Assembly (NCBI RefSeq): GCF_002156705.1
Contig: NZ_CP019893.1
Span: 1,674,001-1,738,000, forward strand
Origin: Natrarchaeobaculum aegyptiacum
Lineage (GTDB): Archaea > Halobacteriota > Halobacteria > Halobacteriales > Natrialbaceae
Direction of reading: 5' to 3'
Length of the DNA stretch: 64,000 nt
Position numbers and translations under genes: made by a program. The notes beneath the pieces were generated by a model. The model did not search any database. It worked only from the letters and a program-made list of their open reading frames with translations, and was not told the origin of the DNA. This document shows, piece by piece, positions 34,561 to 44,700 of this stretch. Position 1 is the first letter of the stretch, and every line of letters starts with the position of its first letter.

Positions 34561-35919
34561 TCACTCTCGATTCAGGTGACAGGCCGCGTACCGATCGTCG
34601 TCGGCCGTCTCAGACTCGAGCCAGTACGCTGGCTCTTCCAGTGCACAGATACTCTGCTCGGCGAACGCCCCCTCGAGCAGGTCGCTCGCCCGTTCCCACC
34701 GGGCTTCGCGGTCGTCGTCGTCGCCACGGTCGCGGTCGGTCGCGAGCAGGTCGATGGCCTCCGCGAGCACGTCCCCGGCCTCCCCTCGCGGCAGGTCCCC
34801 ACCGAAGAACTCCCGGCGAATGTCGTCGCCGGACGTCGGCTCGAGCGTCCGGCGGGTCACGGCCCGGAGGAACGTTCGCGTCTGTGTCCACTCCTCGTCG
34901 GTGAGGTCGTAGCCATCGGGGGCGATGAGTCTGGGGCAGCGCGTCCGGAACCGACAGCCCGAGGGTGGATCGACCGGGCTCGGGACCTCTCCCTCGAGCA
35001 CGCCGCGAGCGCCCTCGTCCCGCGGATCCGGAACGGGGATGGACTCGAGCAGCGCCTCGGTGTAGGGGTGTTTCGGGTTCTCGAACAGGACATCGGTTTC
35101 TGCCAGTTCGACCAGCTTGCCGAGGTACATGACGGCGACCCGGTCGGCGACGTACCGGATGACCGAGAGGTCGTGGGCGATGAAGAGGTAGGTGAGGCCG
35201 AACTCCTCCTGGAGGTCCGCCATCAGGTTCAGCACCTGCGCCTGCACCGAGACGTCGAGCGCCGAGACGGCCTCGTCGCAGACGACGAAGTCCGGTTCGA
35301 CCGAGAGCGCCCGCGCGAGGTTCACCCGCTGTCGCTGCCCGCCGGAGAACTCGTGGGGATACCGATCGTAGTGGCTGGCCTCGAGGCCGACCCGCTCTAG
35401 GAGCCACCGTGCCCGGTCGGCCCGGCCCGCGTCGTCGAGCATGTCGTGGGCCCACATCGGTTCTTCGACGATCTGGCCGACGGTCATCCGCGGGTCGAGC
35501 GACGACTGGGGGTCCTGAAAGACCATCTGGATGTCAGACCGGGTCTGCCGAAGCGCCTCACCGCCGAGATCGGCCAGATCCTCCCCCTGAAAGACGATCC
35601 GGCCGTCGGTCGGCTCGAGCAGCCGCAGGATCGTTCGACCGAGGGTGCTCTTGCCACAGCCGCTCTCGCCGACCAGCCCGAGGGTCTCTCCGCGACGAAC
35701 CGCGAAGCTCACGTCGTCGACGGCCCGGACGCGCTCGCGCTCGATCGACACCGGCGGAAACGACCCCGGATCGAACTCGAGGCCGCCGAGAAAGCCCGAC
35801 TCCTGCGTGAAGTGTTTCGTCAGCCCGTCGACCTCGAGGAGGACGTCGTCGTAGCTGCCGTCGGCTGGTTCTGGCCCGGACCGTGCGTCCATAGCCGGGG
35901 ACTGTGTCCGCTCAGCCAT
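34561..35919 (-). CDS. dppF: Peptide ABC transporter ATP-binding protein, second (DppF-like)
   Basis: The 452-residue protein starts [46 protein letters not shown]. Walker A is [13 protein letters not shown], the signature is [20 protein letters not shown] and Walker B is [17 protein letters not shown]. The oligopeptide-type C-terminal domain has a four-Cys-less variant with [16 protein letters not shown]. It overlaps the dppD stop by 8 nt (ATGGCTGA). With dppD it powers uptake of peptides or similar solutes by the dppBC channel. The N-terminal acidic extension is unusual but common in haloarchaea. Confidence 0.93.
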   Translation of the reverse strand: MAERTQSPAMDARSGPEPADGSYDDVLLEVDGLTKHFTQESGFLGGLEFDPGSFPPVSIERERVRAVDDVSFAVRRGETLGLVGESGCGKSTLGRTILRLLEPTDGRIVFQGEDLADLGGEALRQTRSDIQMVFQDPQSSLDPRMTVGQIVEEPMWAHDMLDDAGRADRARWLLERVGLEASHYDRYPHEFSGGQRQRVNLARALSVEPDFVVCDEAVSALDVSVQAQVLNLMADLQEEFGLTYLFIAHDLSVIRYVADRVAVMYLGKLVELAETDVLFENPKHPYTEALLESIPVPDPRDEGARGVLEGEVPSPVDPPSGCRFRTRCPRLIAPDGYDLTDEEWTQTRTFLRAVTRRTLEPTSGDDIRREFFGGDLPRGEAGDVLAEAIDLLATDRDRGDDDDREARWERASDLLEGAFAEQSICALEEPAYWLESETADDDRYAACHLNRE

Positions 35920-37309
35920 CGTCGTCACCTCCGTCTTCGAGGCTCCACTGGCGTTCGTCGTCTCCTGGCCGCGACTCGTCAGCAGCTTCTTCTGCCCACG
36001 AATCGTCGCCGTCTCGCTCTCGCTCGAGGTCGACGCCCGTTTCTTCGCCGCCGTCTTCCCGAACGGTCGGAGATTCCTCGTCACCTGTGCTGTCGCCGGC
36101 CACTTCGGAACCACCGGTCCCGCTTCCGTCCGGCGTCCCCGCGGTCACCTGTGGTTCGACCTCGAGAGGCCGGCTCCCCCCGTAGTCGGCCGCGAAGACG
36201 TCGTGTTTGACGCAGGCCGCCCGGTGTGGATGGCCGTCGACCCGGTCGATCTCCCGCGCTTCCGGGTTGTCCTCCCTGCAGACTGCCCGTGCGTCGGGAC
36301 AGCGCGGGTGGAACCGACAACCTCGCGGCGGATCGATCGCGTTGGGCATCGTCCCCTCGATCGGCTCGAGGCGTTCGACGGTCCGGTCCGGCCGGGGCAT
36401 CGAGTTCAGCAACGCCTCGGTGTAGGGATGGCTCGTTTCGTAGAACAGTTCGTCGACCGGAGCCTGTTCGACGATCTCGCCCAGGTACATCACGTTCACC
36501 CGGTCTGCGACCTCGGCGACGACGCCCATGTCGTGGGTCACCCAGAGGAAACTCGTCCCGTACTTCGCCTGGAGGTCGTCGACGAGGTCGAGGATCTGGC
36601 CCTCGACGGTGACGTCCAGCGCCGTCGTCGGTTCGTCGGCGATGATCAGGCTGGGCTCGCAGGCCAGCGCCATCGCGATCAACACCCGCTGGCGCATCCC
36701 GCCGGAGAACTGGTGGGGATATTCGCCGTAGCGCTGTTCGGGATCCGGGATCCCGACCTCGCGGAGCATGTCGATCGCTTCCCGTCTGGCGGCCTCACCC
36801 TCGAGGTCGCGATTGAGTTCGATAAACTCCCGGAGCTGGCCGCCGACGGTGTAGACGGGATTGAGCGACTCCATCGGGTCCTGAAAGATGACGGCGATCT
36901 CGTTGCCCCGGATCTCCCGGCGCATCTCGGCGTCGGAGAGCACGTCCTCGCGTCGGCGGCGCTCGCCGTCTGGACCCTCCTCGAACCCGACGATCGTCCG
37001 ACCCCTGTACCGGATCTCACCGCCGACGATCTCGCCGGGGTCGTCGACCAGCCGAAGGAGACTCATCGAGGCGACGCTCTTGCCGGCCCCGCTCTCGCCG
37101 ACGAGACAGACGATCTCGCCCTCGTAGACGTCGAAGGAGATGCCATCGACCGCGCGGACGGTGCCGCTCTCGGTGGGGAACTGCGTCTGCAGGTTCTCGA
37201 CGCGCAACAGCGGCTCCTGGTCGCCGTCCGGGCCCGGACCCGAGTCCGGGGATGGGTTCGCCTCTGGACCTCGAGTGCGGTCGGAATCGGTGTGGCTGTC
37301 TCGTACCAT
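35912..37309 (-). CDS. dppD: Peptide ABC transporter ATP-binding protein, first (DppD-like)
   Basis: The 465-residue protein has Walker [14 protein letters not shown], signature [20 protein letters not shown] and Walker [18 protein letters not shown]. The OppD/DppD C-terminal domain has the [16 protein letters not shown] region with Cys residues that can bind a cluster or metal. A long acidic disordered C-terminal tail (about residues 400-465) follows. It starts 14 nt after dppC and overlaps dppF by 8 nt, so both ATPases are cotranslated. Confidence 0.93.
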   Translation of the reverse strand: MVRDSHTDSDRTRGPEANPSPDSGPGPDGDQEPLLRVENLQTQFPTESGTVRAVDGISFDVYEGEIVCLVGESGAGKSVASMSLLRLVDDPGEIVGGEIRYRGRTIVGFEEGPDGERRRREDVLSDAEMRREIRGNEIAVIFQDPMESLNPVYTVGGQLREFIELNRDLEGEAARREAIDMLREVGIPDPEQRYGEYPHQFSGGMRQRVLIAMALACEPSLIIADEPTTALDVTVEGQILDLVDDLQAKYGTSFLWVTHDMGVVAEVADRVNVMYLGEIVEQAPVDELFYETSHPYTEALLNSMPRPDRTVERLEPIEGTMPNAIDPPRGCRFHPRCPDARAVCREDNPEAREIDRVDGHPHRAACVKHDVFAADYGGSRPLEVEPQVTAGTPDGSGTGGSEVAGDSTGDEESPTVREDGGEETGVDLERERDGDDSWAEEAADESRPGDDERQWSLEDGGDDDG

Positions 37310-37323
37310 GGTGATAGCGGTGA

Positions 37324-38328
37324 TCAGTCGTCGAGCCGCGGATCGAGGGCGTCCTGGAGGCCGTCGCCGAACAGGTTGAAGCCCATGATGGTGATCATGA
37401 TCGCGAGGCCGGGCCAGATCGAGAGCCAGACGTTTCCGTGCATCTCGTCGTGGGAGTCAGAGAGCATCTGGCCCCAGTCGGGCGTCGGGGGCTGGGCGCC
37501 GTAGCCGAGGAAGGAGAGCCCGGCGACCAGCAGGATCATCACGCCGATCTGGAGCGTCGCGTACACCAGCACCGGTGCGAAGCTGTTCGGGACGACGTGT
37601 CGGCGGATCACGGTCCGATCTTTGACTCCCGCCGCACGCGCGGCCTCGATGTAGTCCATCTCCCGGACGCTCAGCACCTCGCTGCGGATGATCCGGGCGA
37701 ACACGGGGATAAACGCCAGCCCGATCCCGGCGATCGCGTACTGGATGTCCGCCTGCCCCGCGCTCGCGAACTCCGTGAAGACGATGATCAGGATCAACGG
37801 CGGGATCGCGTACAGCGTCTCGACGGCTCGCATCAGCGCGTCGTCGATCCGGCCGCCGTAGAACCCGGCGACGGACCCGACGATCGTCCCGCCGATCAGC
37901 GCGAGCCCCGTCGAAACGATCCCGACGGTGACCGACACCTGCGCGCCGTAGACGACCCGCGTGAAGTAATCTCGGCCCGCGCCGTCGGTCCCCAGCGGGT
38001 ACTCGAGCGAGCCCGAGGCGTGGAACGCGGGGGGTTCGTGTGGGCTTCCCTCGCCGGGCGGCGGAATCTGCGTCGGGTGGTCGAAGATCGGCAGCGCCTC
38101 CGCGAACGCGTAATCGGAGACCATCCCGAGGGTCAGCCGCGAGAGGTTACTGTCGACCGCCGTGTAGAGGGTGATCAGCAGGACGAACGCGACGACGTAC
38201 ATCCCCCACCGGGCGGTCGCGTCCCGCCTGACTCGCCTGAGAGTGTGTCGCCACCCTCTCGAGGGCCCAACCTCGGGCTCGTCGCCGGGGTCCCGGTCGC
38301 CCTCGAGTTGTGATTCGCCGATCGACAT
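37324..38328 (-). CDS. dppC: Peptide ABC transporter permease (DppC-like)
   Basis: The start ATG at 38328 (MSIGESQLEGDRDPGDEPEVGPSRGW) follows the dppB stop by 2 nt; a GTG at 38334 would overlap it. The 334-residue protein has six membrane segments, an early YVVAFVLLITLYTAVDS, and the EAA loop EARAAGVKDRTVIRRHVVPNSFAPVLV (IEAARAAGVKD...R..VPN) typical of permeases of this class. The N-terminal 50 residues are soluble and charged. It forms the second half of the transmembrane channel with dppB. Confidence 0.93.
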   Translation of the reverse strand: MSIGESQLEGDRDPGDEPEVGPSRGWRHTLRRVRRDATARWGMYVVAFVLLITLYTAVDSNLSRLTLGMVSDYAFAEALPIFDHPTQIPPPGEGSPHEPPAFHASGSLEYPLGTDGAGRDYFTRVVYGAQVSVTVGIVSTGLALIGGTIVGSVAGFYGGRIDDALMRAVETLYAIPPLILIIVFTEFASAGQADIQYAIAGIGLAFIPVFARIIRSEVLSVREMDYIEAARAAGVKDRTVIRRHVVPNSFAPVLVYATLQIGVMILLVAGLSFLGYGAQPPTPDWGQMLSDSHDEMHGNVWLSIWPGLAIMITIMGFNLFGDGLQDALDPRLDD

Positions 38329-38330
38329 GG

Positions 38331-39332
38331 TCACTCACGCTCCCCGTAGGTCACTCGCGGGTCGATGTACGCGTAGGAGATGTCCGTAATGACGACGCCG
38401 ATCACGAACACCGTCGCGATGATCATGGTCACGCCGACGATGAGCTGGTAGTCGAGTCCCTGTATCGCCTCGAAGAACAGCCGGCCGAGTCCGGGAATGT
38501 CGAAGACGTACTCGATGAGCACCGCGCCCCCGAGCGCCGTCGAGAGGTTGAGGCCGACTATCGTGACGATCGGCAGCTGAGCCGGTCGAAACGCGTGCTT
38601 TCGGAGGATCGTCCGCTCGGGGACGCCGTAGGCACGGGCGAGTTTGACGTGCTCTGCGTGCAGCGAGTCGACCATCTGGGTGCGTTCGACGCGCATCAGC
38701 GTCGCCATCTGGAGCGTTCCCAGCGCGATCGTGGGCAACAGGAGGTGTCTGACCGTCTGGTAGAGCAGTTCGGGCCAGGTGTCGATCCAGTCGTAGCCTT
38801 CCGGGCCGAGCCAGGGATAGACGAGCCCGGCAGCTGGCAACCACCCGAGCTGGATCGCGAAGACGATGATGAGCATGATGCCGATCCAGAACGAGGGGGT
38901 GCTGACGCCGAACAGTGCGACGATCCGGGAGACGTGGTCGGCTGCCTCGTTCCGTCGTTTCGCCGCGAGGATCCCCAGCGGAATCGCGGTCACGACGGCG
39001 AAGGCGTACGCCGAGAGCACGAGCAACAGCGTCGGCCCGAGTCGCTGGGCCACGAGGTCGGCGACCGGCCGATCCCGGTGGATGCTGTACCCGAGGTCAC
39101 CCTGGACGAGTCCCTCCATGTACGTGAGGTACCGTTCGTGAAGCGGCCTGTCGAGGCCGTACTGGGCCTCGATCTGCCGGACGAGTTCCTCGTCGACCTC
39201 GGCGCCGGCCAGCATCAGCCGGACCGGGTCCCCCGGTGCCAGGTTCGCGAGCGCGAACGTGATGATCGAGACGCCGATCAACACGGGGATCGCTTGCAGC
39301 AGGCGAACGATCGTGTATCGGAGCAGGCCCAT
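38331..39332 (-). CDS. dppB: Peptide ABC transporter permease (DppB-like)
   Basis: The 333-residue protein starts MGLLRYTIVRLLQAIPVLIGVSIITFALANLAPGDPVRLMLAGAEVDEELVRQIEAQYGLDRPLHERYLTYM, the standard N-terminus of DppB. It has six membrane segments and the EAA loop HVKLARAYGVPERTILRKHAFRPAQLPIVT. It lies 87 nt after dppA and 2 nt before dppC. It forms the channel with DppC and delivers substrate from DppA. Confidence 0.95.
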   Translation of the reverse strand: MGLLRYTIVRLLQAIPVLIGVSIITFALANLAPGDPVRLMLAGAEVDEELVRQIEAQYGLDRPLHERYLTYMEGLVQGDLGYSIHRDRPVADLVAQRLGPTLLLVLSAYAFAVVTAIPLGILAAKRRNEAADHVSRIVALFGVSTPSFWIGIMLIIVFAIQLGWLPAAGLVYPWLGPEGYDWIDTWPELLYQTVRHLLLPTIALGTLQMATLMRVERTQMVDSLHAEHVKLARAYGVPERTILRKHAFRPAQLPIVTIVGLNLSTALGGAVLIEYVFDIPGLGRLFFEAIQGLDYQLIVGVTMIIATVFVIGVVITDISYAYIDPRVTYGERE

Positions 39333-39419
39333 CGTCTCAGCCTCCGTGGGACGGTCGCGACCGCGGACGTCTCGGTTCGGTTCCGAATCCCAGACCGAAC
39401 CGATCGATCACGTCGACGA

Positions 39420-41081
39420 TCACTCGTCGAGCCAGACGTTTCCGTAGTCGGAGACGAACCGGGGGTTCGTGCTCACCTCCGGGTGGACGTGCAGGTCCCT
39501 GACGTGCTCGCCCGCAGCCAGTGTGTTGTGCTCGGTGTGGGTCGGCAACATCGGCAGATACTCGATGATTTCCTCGGTGATGTCCACGTACATCTCCCGA
39601 CGTTCGTCCTGATCTGTGCTCGTCCGCGCGTCCTCGATCAGGTCGTGGAACTCGCCTTGCCCCTCGTAGAAGTGTCCCTGGGTCAGTTCCTCGCCGCTCT
39701 CGTGAAGCAGGTTGTAGTAGTAGGCGTCGGGGTCGGGGCCGCCGGTCCAGCCGAGCAGGTACATCTCGTAATCGTCGGCGTTACCCGTCCGACTCTGCTC
39801 GGCGAGCGTCCCGAATCCGACCGCGTTGACGTGGGCGCCGTAGCCGACCTCCTCGAGGCGAACCGCGATCCGTTCGGCCAGCGCCTCGCGGGAGCCACCT
39901 TCTGGCGCGAGAATGATCGGCTGCCAGTCGTCGGGAACGCCAGCCTCGTCGAGCAAGGCCTCGGCCTCGTCGGGGTCGTAGTCCGGCATCGATTCCTCCC
40001 ATTCGTCCATCGGAAACTCCCACCCGCCGCCCTCGTCGGTGATCTCCGGGATGGGGCTGACCAGCGGATCGGCCGTCACGCCCATCTCGTCTTCGACGAA
40101 ATCCCGGAGCGAGAACGAGTGAGCGACCGCGCGTCGTACGTCCGGATCGGTCGTCTCCCCTTCGTTGCAGTTGAACGCGAGGTACATGTACGACGGACTT
40201 TCGCCGATGTGCAGTCGCACGTCGTCTGCCTCGTCGACTTCGTCCCACGCGCCAGAGGGAATCTCCTCGATCACGTCGACGTCGCCCGCGAGAATCTGGG
40301 AGATCCGACTCGAGTCGTCCGGCGTGTGACGGAACTCGATCTCCTCGAGATACGGCATCGGCTCGCCCCAGTAGTCGTCCCAGCGCTCGACGACGACGTA
40401 CTCGCCGGGCTGGTAGTCCGCCCACTGGAAGGGACCACAGCCGACTGGATCCTCGTTGAACTCGTCGGGACCGACGTCCTCGCGGTGTTCTCGCGGAATC
40501 GCGGGGACGCCCATCGTCATCATCTCCCACGGCCCGAAGGGATGCTCGAGGTCGACCTGGAAGGAGTGGTCGTCGATGTGCTCGACGTCCTCGACCATGT
40601 CGTACTGGGTGATCAGCTGTGACTCCTCTTCGATCGTCTGGGTGAACATCACCGTACAGTCCTCGGCAGTCACCGGGTCGCCGTTGTGGAACTCGGCGTC
40701 GTCTCTGATCTCGAAGAGCCACCGTTCGCCGTCGCGTTCTTCCTCCGGGAAGTCCGTCGCGATGTGGGGCTCGAGCTCGAGTTCGTCGGTCCACTCGTAG
40801 AGGCTGTCGAACAGCAGGTTGACGACCTGCTGGCTGTAGGAGTCGAAGGTGTGGACCGGGTCGTAGTCGTCGTCTCGCTCCTCTGACTGGAGGAACGTGA
40901 GTGACCCACCCGTCGCTGCGTCCTCGTCGTCGGGCTCTTCCCGGTCGTACTGGTAGTCTTCGACTTCGGGGTCGTCTTCTTCGTCTGTCCCACCGATACA
41001 CCCTGCGAGGGCGGCGATCGAAAGCCCGGCACTGGCGGCGAGCACCCGTCGCCGCCCGGGCTGGAAACGCGTCCCGTGCAT
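39420..41081 (-). CDS. dppA: Peptide ABC transporter substrate-binding lipoprotein (DppA-like)
   Basis: The 553-residue protein opens MHGTRFQPGRRRVLAASAGLSIAALAGCIGG, a twin-arginine signal (RRRVL) with lipobox LAGC, so it is exported folded and lipid-anchored outside the cell, as in most haloarchaeal binding proteins. The following SBP type-5 family body contains AEFHNGDPVTAEDCTVMF and VAPDVRRAVAHSFSLRDFV-like segments. A ribosome-binding GAGGAG ends right at the ATG. The operon dppA-B-C-D-F is complete on the minus strand. The ligand could be peptides, nickel, or other solutes; sequence does not settle it. Confidence 0.93.
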   Translation of the reverse strand: MHGTRFQPGRRRVLAASAGLSIAALAGCIGGTDEEDDPEVEDYQYDREEPDDEDAATGGSLTFLQSEERDDDYDPVHTFDSYSQQVVNLLFDSLYEWTDELELEPHIATDFPEEERDGERWLFEIRDDAEFHNGDPVTAEDCTVMFTQTIEEESQLITQYDMVEDVEHIDDHSFQVDLEHPFGPWEMMTMGVPAIPREHREDVGPDEFNEDPVGCGPFQWADYQPGEYVVVERWDDYWGEPMPYLEEIEFRHTPDDSSRISQILAGDVDVIEEIPSGAWDEVDEADDVRLHIGESPSYMYLAFNCNEGETTDPDVRRAVAHSFSLRDFVEDEMGVTADPLVSPIPEITDEGGGWEFPMDEWEESMPDYDPDEAEALLDEAGVPDDWQPIILAPEGGSREALAERIAVRLEEVGYGAHVNAVGFGTLAEQSRTGNADDYEMYLLGWTGGPDPDAYYYNLLHESGEELTQGHFYEGQGEFHDLIEDARTSTDQDERREMYVDITEEIIEYLPMLPTHTEHNTLAAGEHVRDLHVHPEVSTNPRFVSDYGNVWLDE

Positions 41082-41356
41082 CTCCTCGAAGAGTGGCGGT
41101 CGAACGATCTTTGTTAACCATTCCCAACTATCGTGGAAGTCTCTCGGTACGTCTGGATCGCCGGCTGTAAACGACTGTTACGACAGACGGCCCGTGGACG
41201 GTTACGCCGGTCGGTGTTCGATCGTGGTCTGCGGTGTACACTCCTGGATCGGCACACCCCATCGGGCGGTTCCAGCCCGGATCGAAACCCGACGAGCGAA
41301 CGCACCCGGCCCCGAGAACAGTGAGATTTTTCCATCACCGAGTGTTGGTACTCCGT

Positions 41357-41776
41357 ATGAATTACCGAGCCGTCGAAACGACGGACGAGTACGTCGCCCG
41401 CCTCGAGACGGGGGCCGACTGGCGGGCAGAGATCGAGGCACTCGCTGCCGAGGTCGAGGCGGAGGCGGCCTGGTTCACCGCGCTTGGGGCGGTCCAGGAC
41501 GCCGAACTGTGGTTCTACGATCAGGACGCCTGTGAGTACTACCCGATCGACCTCGCGGAACCGCTCGAGGTCGCGAGTTGCGTCGGCAACGTTTCGCTGC
41601 TGGACGACGACCGTTTCGCACACACCCACGCCGTCCTCTCCGATCCGGACGGCATCGCCTACGCCGGCCACCTGAACGAGGCCACCGTCTGGGCCGGCGA
41701 GGTCTACATGCGCGTCTTCGAGGAACCACTCGAGCGCGCCTACGACGAGACGACCGAACTCGACCTCTGGCTCTAG
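41357..41776 (+). CDS. PPC/DUF296 domain DNA-binding protein
   Basis: The 139-residue protein starts MNYRAVETTDEYVARLETGADWRAEIEALAAEVEAEAAWFTALGAVQDAELWFYD. The PPC (plant and prokaryote conserved, DUF296) fold is shown by the regular strands and the FAHTHAVLSDPDGIAYAGHLNEATVWAGEVYMRVF core with the HxHAxL...GGHLxxGxVxxTxE-like pattern. In plants PPC proteins bind AT-rich DNA; archaeal roles are unproven. The next gene, PolD large subunit, starts just 1 nt after its stop, so the two are cotranscribed. Confidence 0.88.
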   Translation: MNYRAVETTDEYVARLETGADWRAEIEALAAEVEAEAAWFTALGAVQDAELWFYDQDACEYYPIDLAEPLEVASCVGNVSLLDDDRFAHTHAVLSDPDGIAYAGHLNEATVWAGEVYMRVFEEPLERAYDETTELDLWL

Positions 41777-41777
41777 T

Positions 41778-44700
41778 ATGCGAGAGGAAGACGTCCGATA
41801 CTTCGAGGGGCTCGAATCACAGCTCGACGAGGCGTTCGAGGTCGCCCAGACGGCCAAAAAACGCGGCGGGGACCCCGAACCCGAAGTCGAGATTCCGGTC
41901 GCCAAGGACATGGCCGACCGCGTCGAGAACATCCTCGGGATCGAGGGCGTCGCCGAGCGCGTGCGCGAACTCGAGGGGCAGATGTCCCGGGAGGAGGCAG
42001 CCCTCGAACTCGCCGAGGACTTCGCGGAGGGGCGGGTCGGCGACTACGAGACGAAAGCCGGCAAGGTCGAGGGTGCCGTCCGCACCGCAGTCGCCCTGCT
42101 GACCGAGGGTGTCGTCGCCGCGCCGATCGAGGGAATCGACAAGGTCGAAATCTTACAGAACGACGACGGCACGGAGTTTGTCAACGTCTACTACGCTGGC
42201 CCGATCCGCTCTGCGGGCGGGACCGCACAGGCGCTGTCCGTTTTGGTCGCCGACTACACCCGCGCACTGGTCGGCCTCGAGCAGTACGTGGCTCGTTCGG
42301 AGGAAGTCGAACGCTACGCCGAGGAGGTCGCTCTCTACGACAAGGAGACCGGCCTCCAGTACACGCCGAAGGACAAGGAGACCAAATTCATCGCCAAACA
42401 CCTCCCGATCATGCTCGACGGGGAGGCGACCGGCGACGAGGAAGTCTCGGGCTACCGCGACCTCGAGCGTGTCGACACCAACAGCGCCCGCGGTGGGATG
42501 TGTCTGGTCATGGCAGAAGGGATCGCCCTCAAAGCGCCGAAGATCCAGCGCTACACGTCTCAGCTCGACGAGATCGACTGGCCGTGGCTCCAGGACCTGA
42601 TCGACGGGACCTACTACGACGACGCCGACGATTCGGGGGAGACTGACGACGGAGCAGACGGCGAAGATGCCGACGGCGACGCCGAAGCCGAGGCCAACTC
42701 GAGTGACAGCGATGCAGACGCCCCCGCTGCCGACGAACCCGGGGGCCCGCCGCGCGTCGAGGCCGCCACGAAGTACCTCCGTGACCTGATCGCTGGCCGC
42801 CCGGTCTTCTCACACCCCTGCGCGAAGGGTGGATTCCGGCTGCGCTACGGCCGCTCGCGCAACCACGGCTTCGCGACCGCGGGCGTCCACCCGGCTGCGA
42901 TGCACCTCGTCGACGACTTCCTCGCGACCGGGACCCAGATCAAGACCGAACGCCCCGGCAAGGCGGCCGGGGTCGTCCCCGTCGACTCCATCGAGGGACC
43001 GACCGTCAAACTCGCCAACGGCGACGTCCGCCAGGTCGACGATCCCGAGGAGGCCAAAGAGATCAGAAACGGCGTCGAGAAGATCCTCGACCTCGGCGAG
43101 TACCTCGTCAACTACGGCGAGTTCGTCGAGAACAACCACTCACTCGCACCCGCCTCCTACACACCCGAGTGGTGGATCCAGGACCTCGAGGTCGCCGGCG
43201 CGGATATCCAGGCCCTGCAGGACGATCCACGACTCGACCTCGAGCACCCGACCGCCGAGCAGGCCATAGCGTGGGCCACCGAGTACGACGCCCCGTTACA
43301 CCCCGAGTACACCTACCTCTGGCACGACCTCCCGGTCGAGGACTTCTGTGCTCTCGCCGGAGTCGTCGAGGACGGCCGGATCGAGGGCGGTGACGGGACC
43401 GAACGCGGCAAGGACGGCACCCTCGTTCTCCCCTACGACGACGCGACCGCAGACGCACTCGAGACGATCGTGATCGAACACCGCCAGCGCGCGAGTCGGG
43501 GCGAGGACGGCCGCATCGAGATCGACGACTGGCGACCGTTCGTCCGCTCGCTGGGCTGTGAGATCCGCCAGACGGCGACCGACGGCGCGGCTCTCGAGAG
43601 CGAGGAATCACCCAGCGCTGCGGACTCGAGCGAACCACCACGAGAGCCCGACGGGACCAAGGGCGAGCCGTCGATCCACCTCGAGCGCACCTGGACCGAC
43701 GACGACCTCACCGAGCACGCCCGCACCTGGGGAACCGACGAAGCGGGCGAGAACGCCGTCGAGGCGGTCAACGAGGTCGCGCCGTTCCGTATCCGCGAGC
43801 GGGCACCCACCAGAATCGGTAACCGGATGGGTCGGCCGGAGAAGTCAGAACGCCGTGACCTGAGCCCGCCGGTTCACACCCTCTTTCCGATCGGCGAGGC
43901 GGGCGGGGCTCAGCGCAACGTCGCGGACGCGGCCGCCCACGCCGAGACGATGAGCGACACGCCCGGCGTCGTCGAGATTCAGATCGGTCGACAGCGCTGT
44001 GAGAACTGCGGGACGGAGACGTTCAAAAACCGCTGTCCCGACTGCGATGAGCGGACCACGCCCGACTACCGCTGTCCCGACTGTGACCAGCAGGTCGAAC
44101 CCGACGAGGCCGGTCGCGTCGAGTGCGGCCGCTGTGAGATCGAAGCCACCTGTGTCGAGGTCCGCGAGGTAGACATCCACGAGGAGTATCGCGACGCCCT
44201 CGAGTCGGTCGGCGAGCGCGAGAACGCCTTCGAGATCCTCAAGGGCGTCAAGGGGCTGACCTCGACGACGAAGATCCCCGAACCCATCGAGAAAGGAGTC
44301 CTGCGGGCGAAACACGACGTCTCGGCGTTCAAAGACGGCACCGTCCGCTACGACATGACCGACCTCCCCGTGACGTCGGTCCGGGCGAGCGAACTCGACG
44401 TCGACGTCGGCCAGCTGCGAGCGCTCGGCTACGAGGAGGACATCCACGGCGACCCCCTCGAGCACGACGACCAGCTGGTCGAACTCAAGGTTCAGGACAT
44501 CGTCCTTTCCGACGGCGCGGCCGAGCACATGATGCAGACGGCCGACTTCATCGACGACCTCCTCGAGCAGTACTACGGCCTCGAGCCGTTCTACGAACTC
44601 GAGGACAGGCAGGAACTGGTCGGCGAGCTGGTCTTCGGGATGGCACCGCACACGAGCGCCGCAACTGTCGGGAGAGTGATTGGCTTTACGAGCGCGGCAG

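Noticed and set aside
38310-40622. A 770-residue plus-strand open frame through the dpp permease and binding-protein genes
   Set aside because: It is an antisense shadow of high-GC codons. The minus strand shows complete permease and binding-protein signatures.
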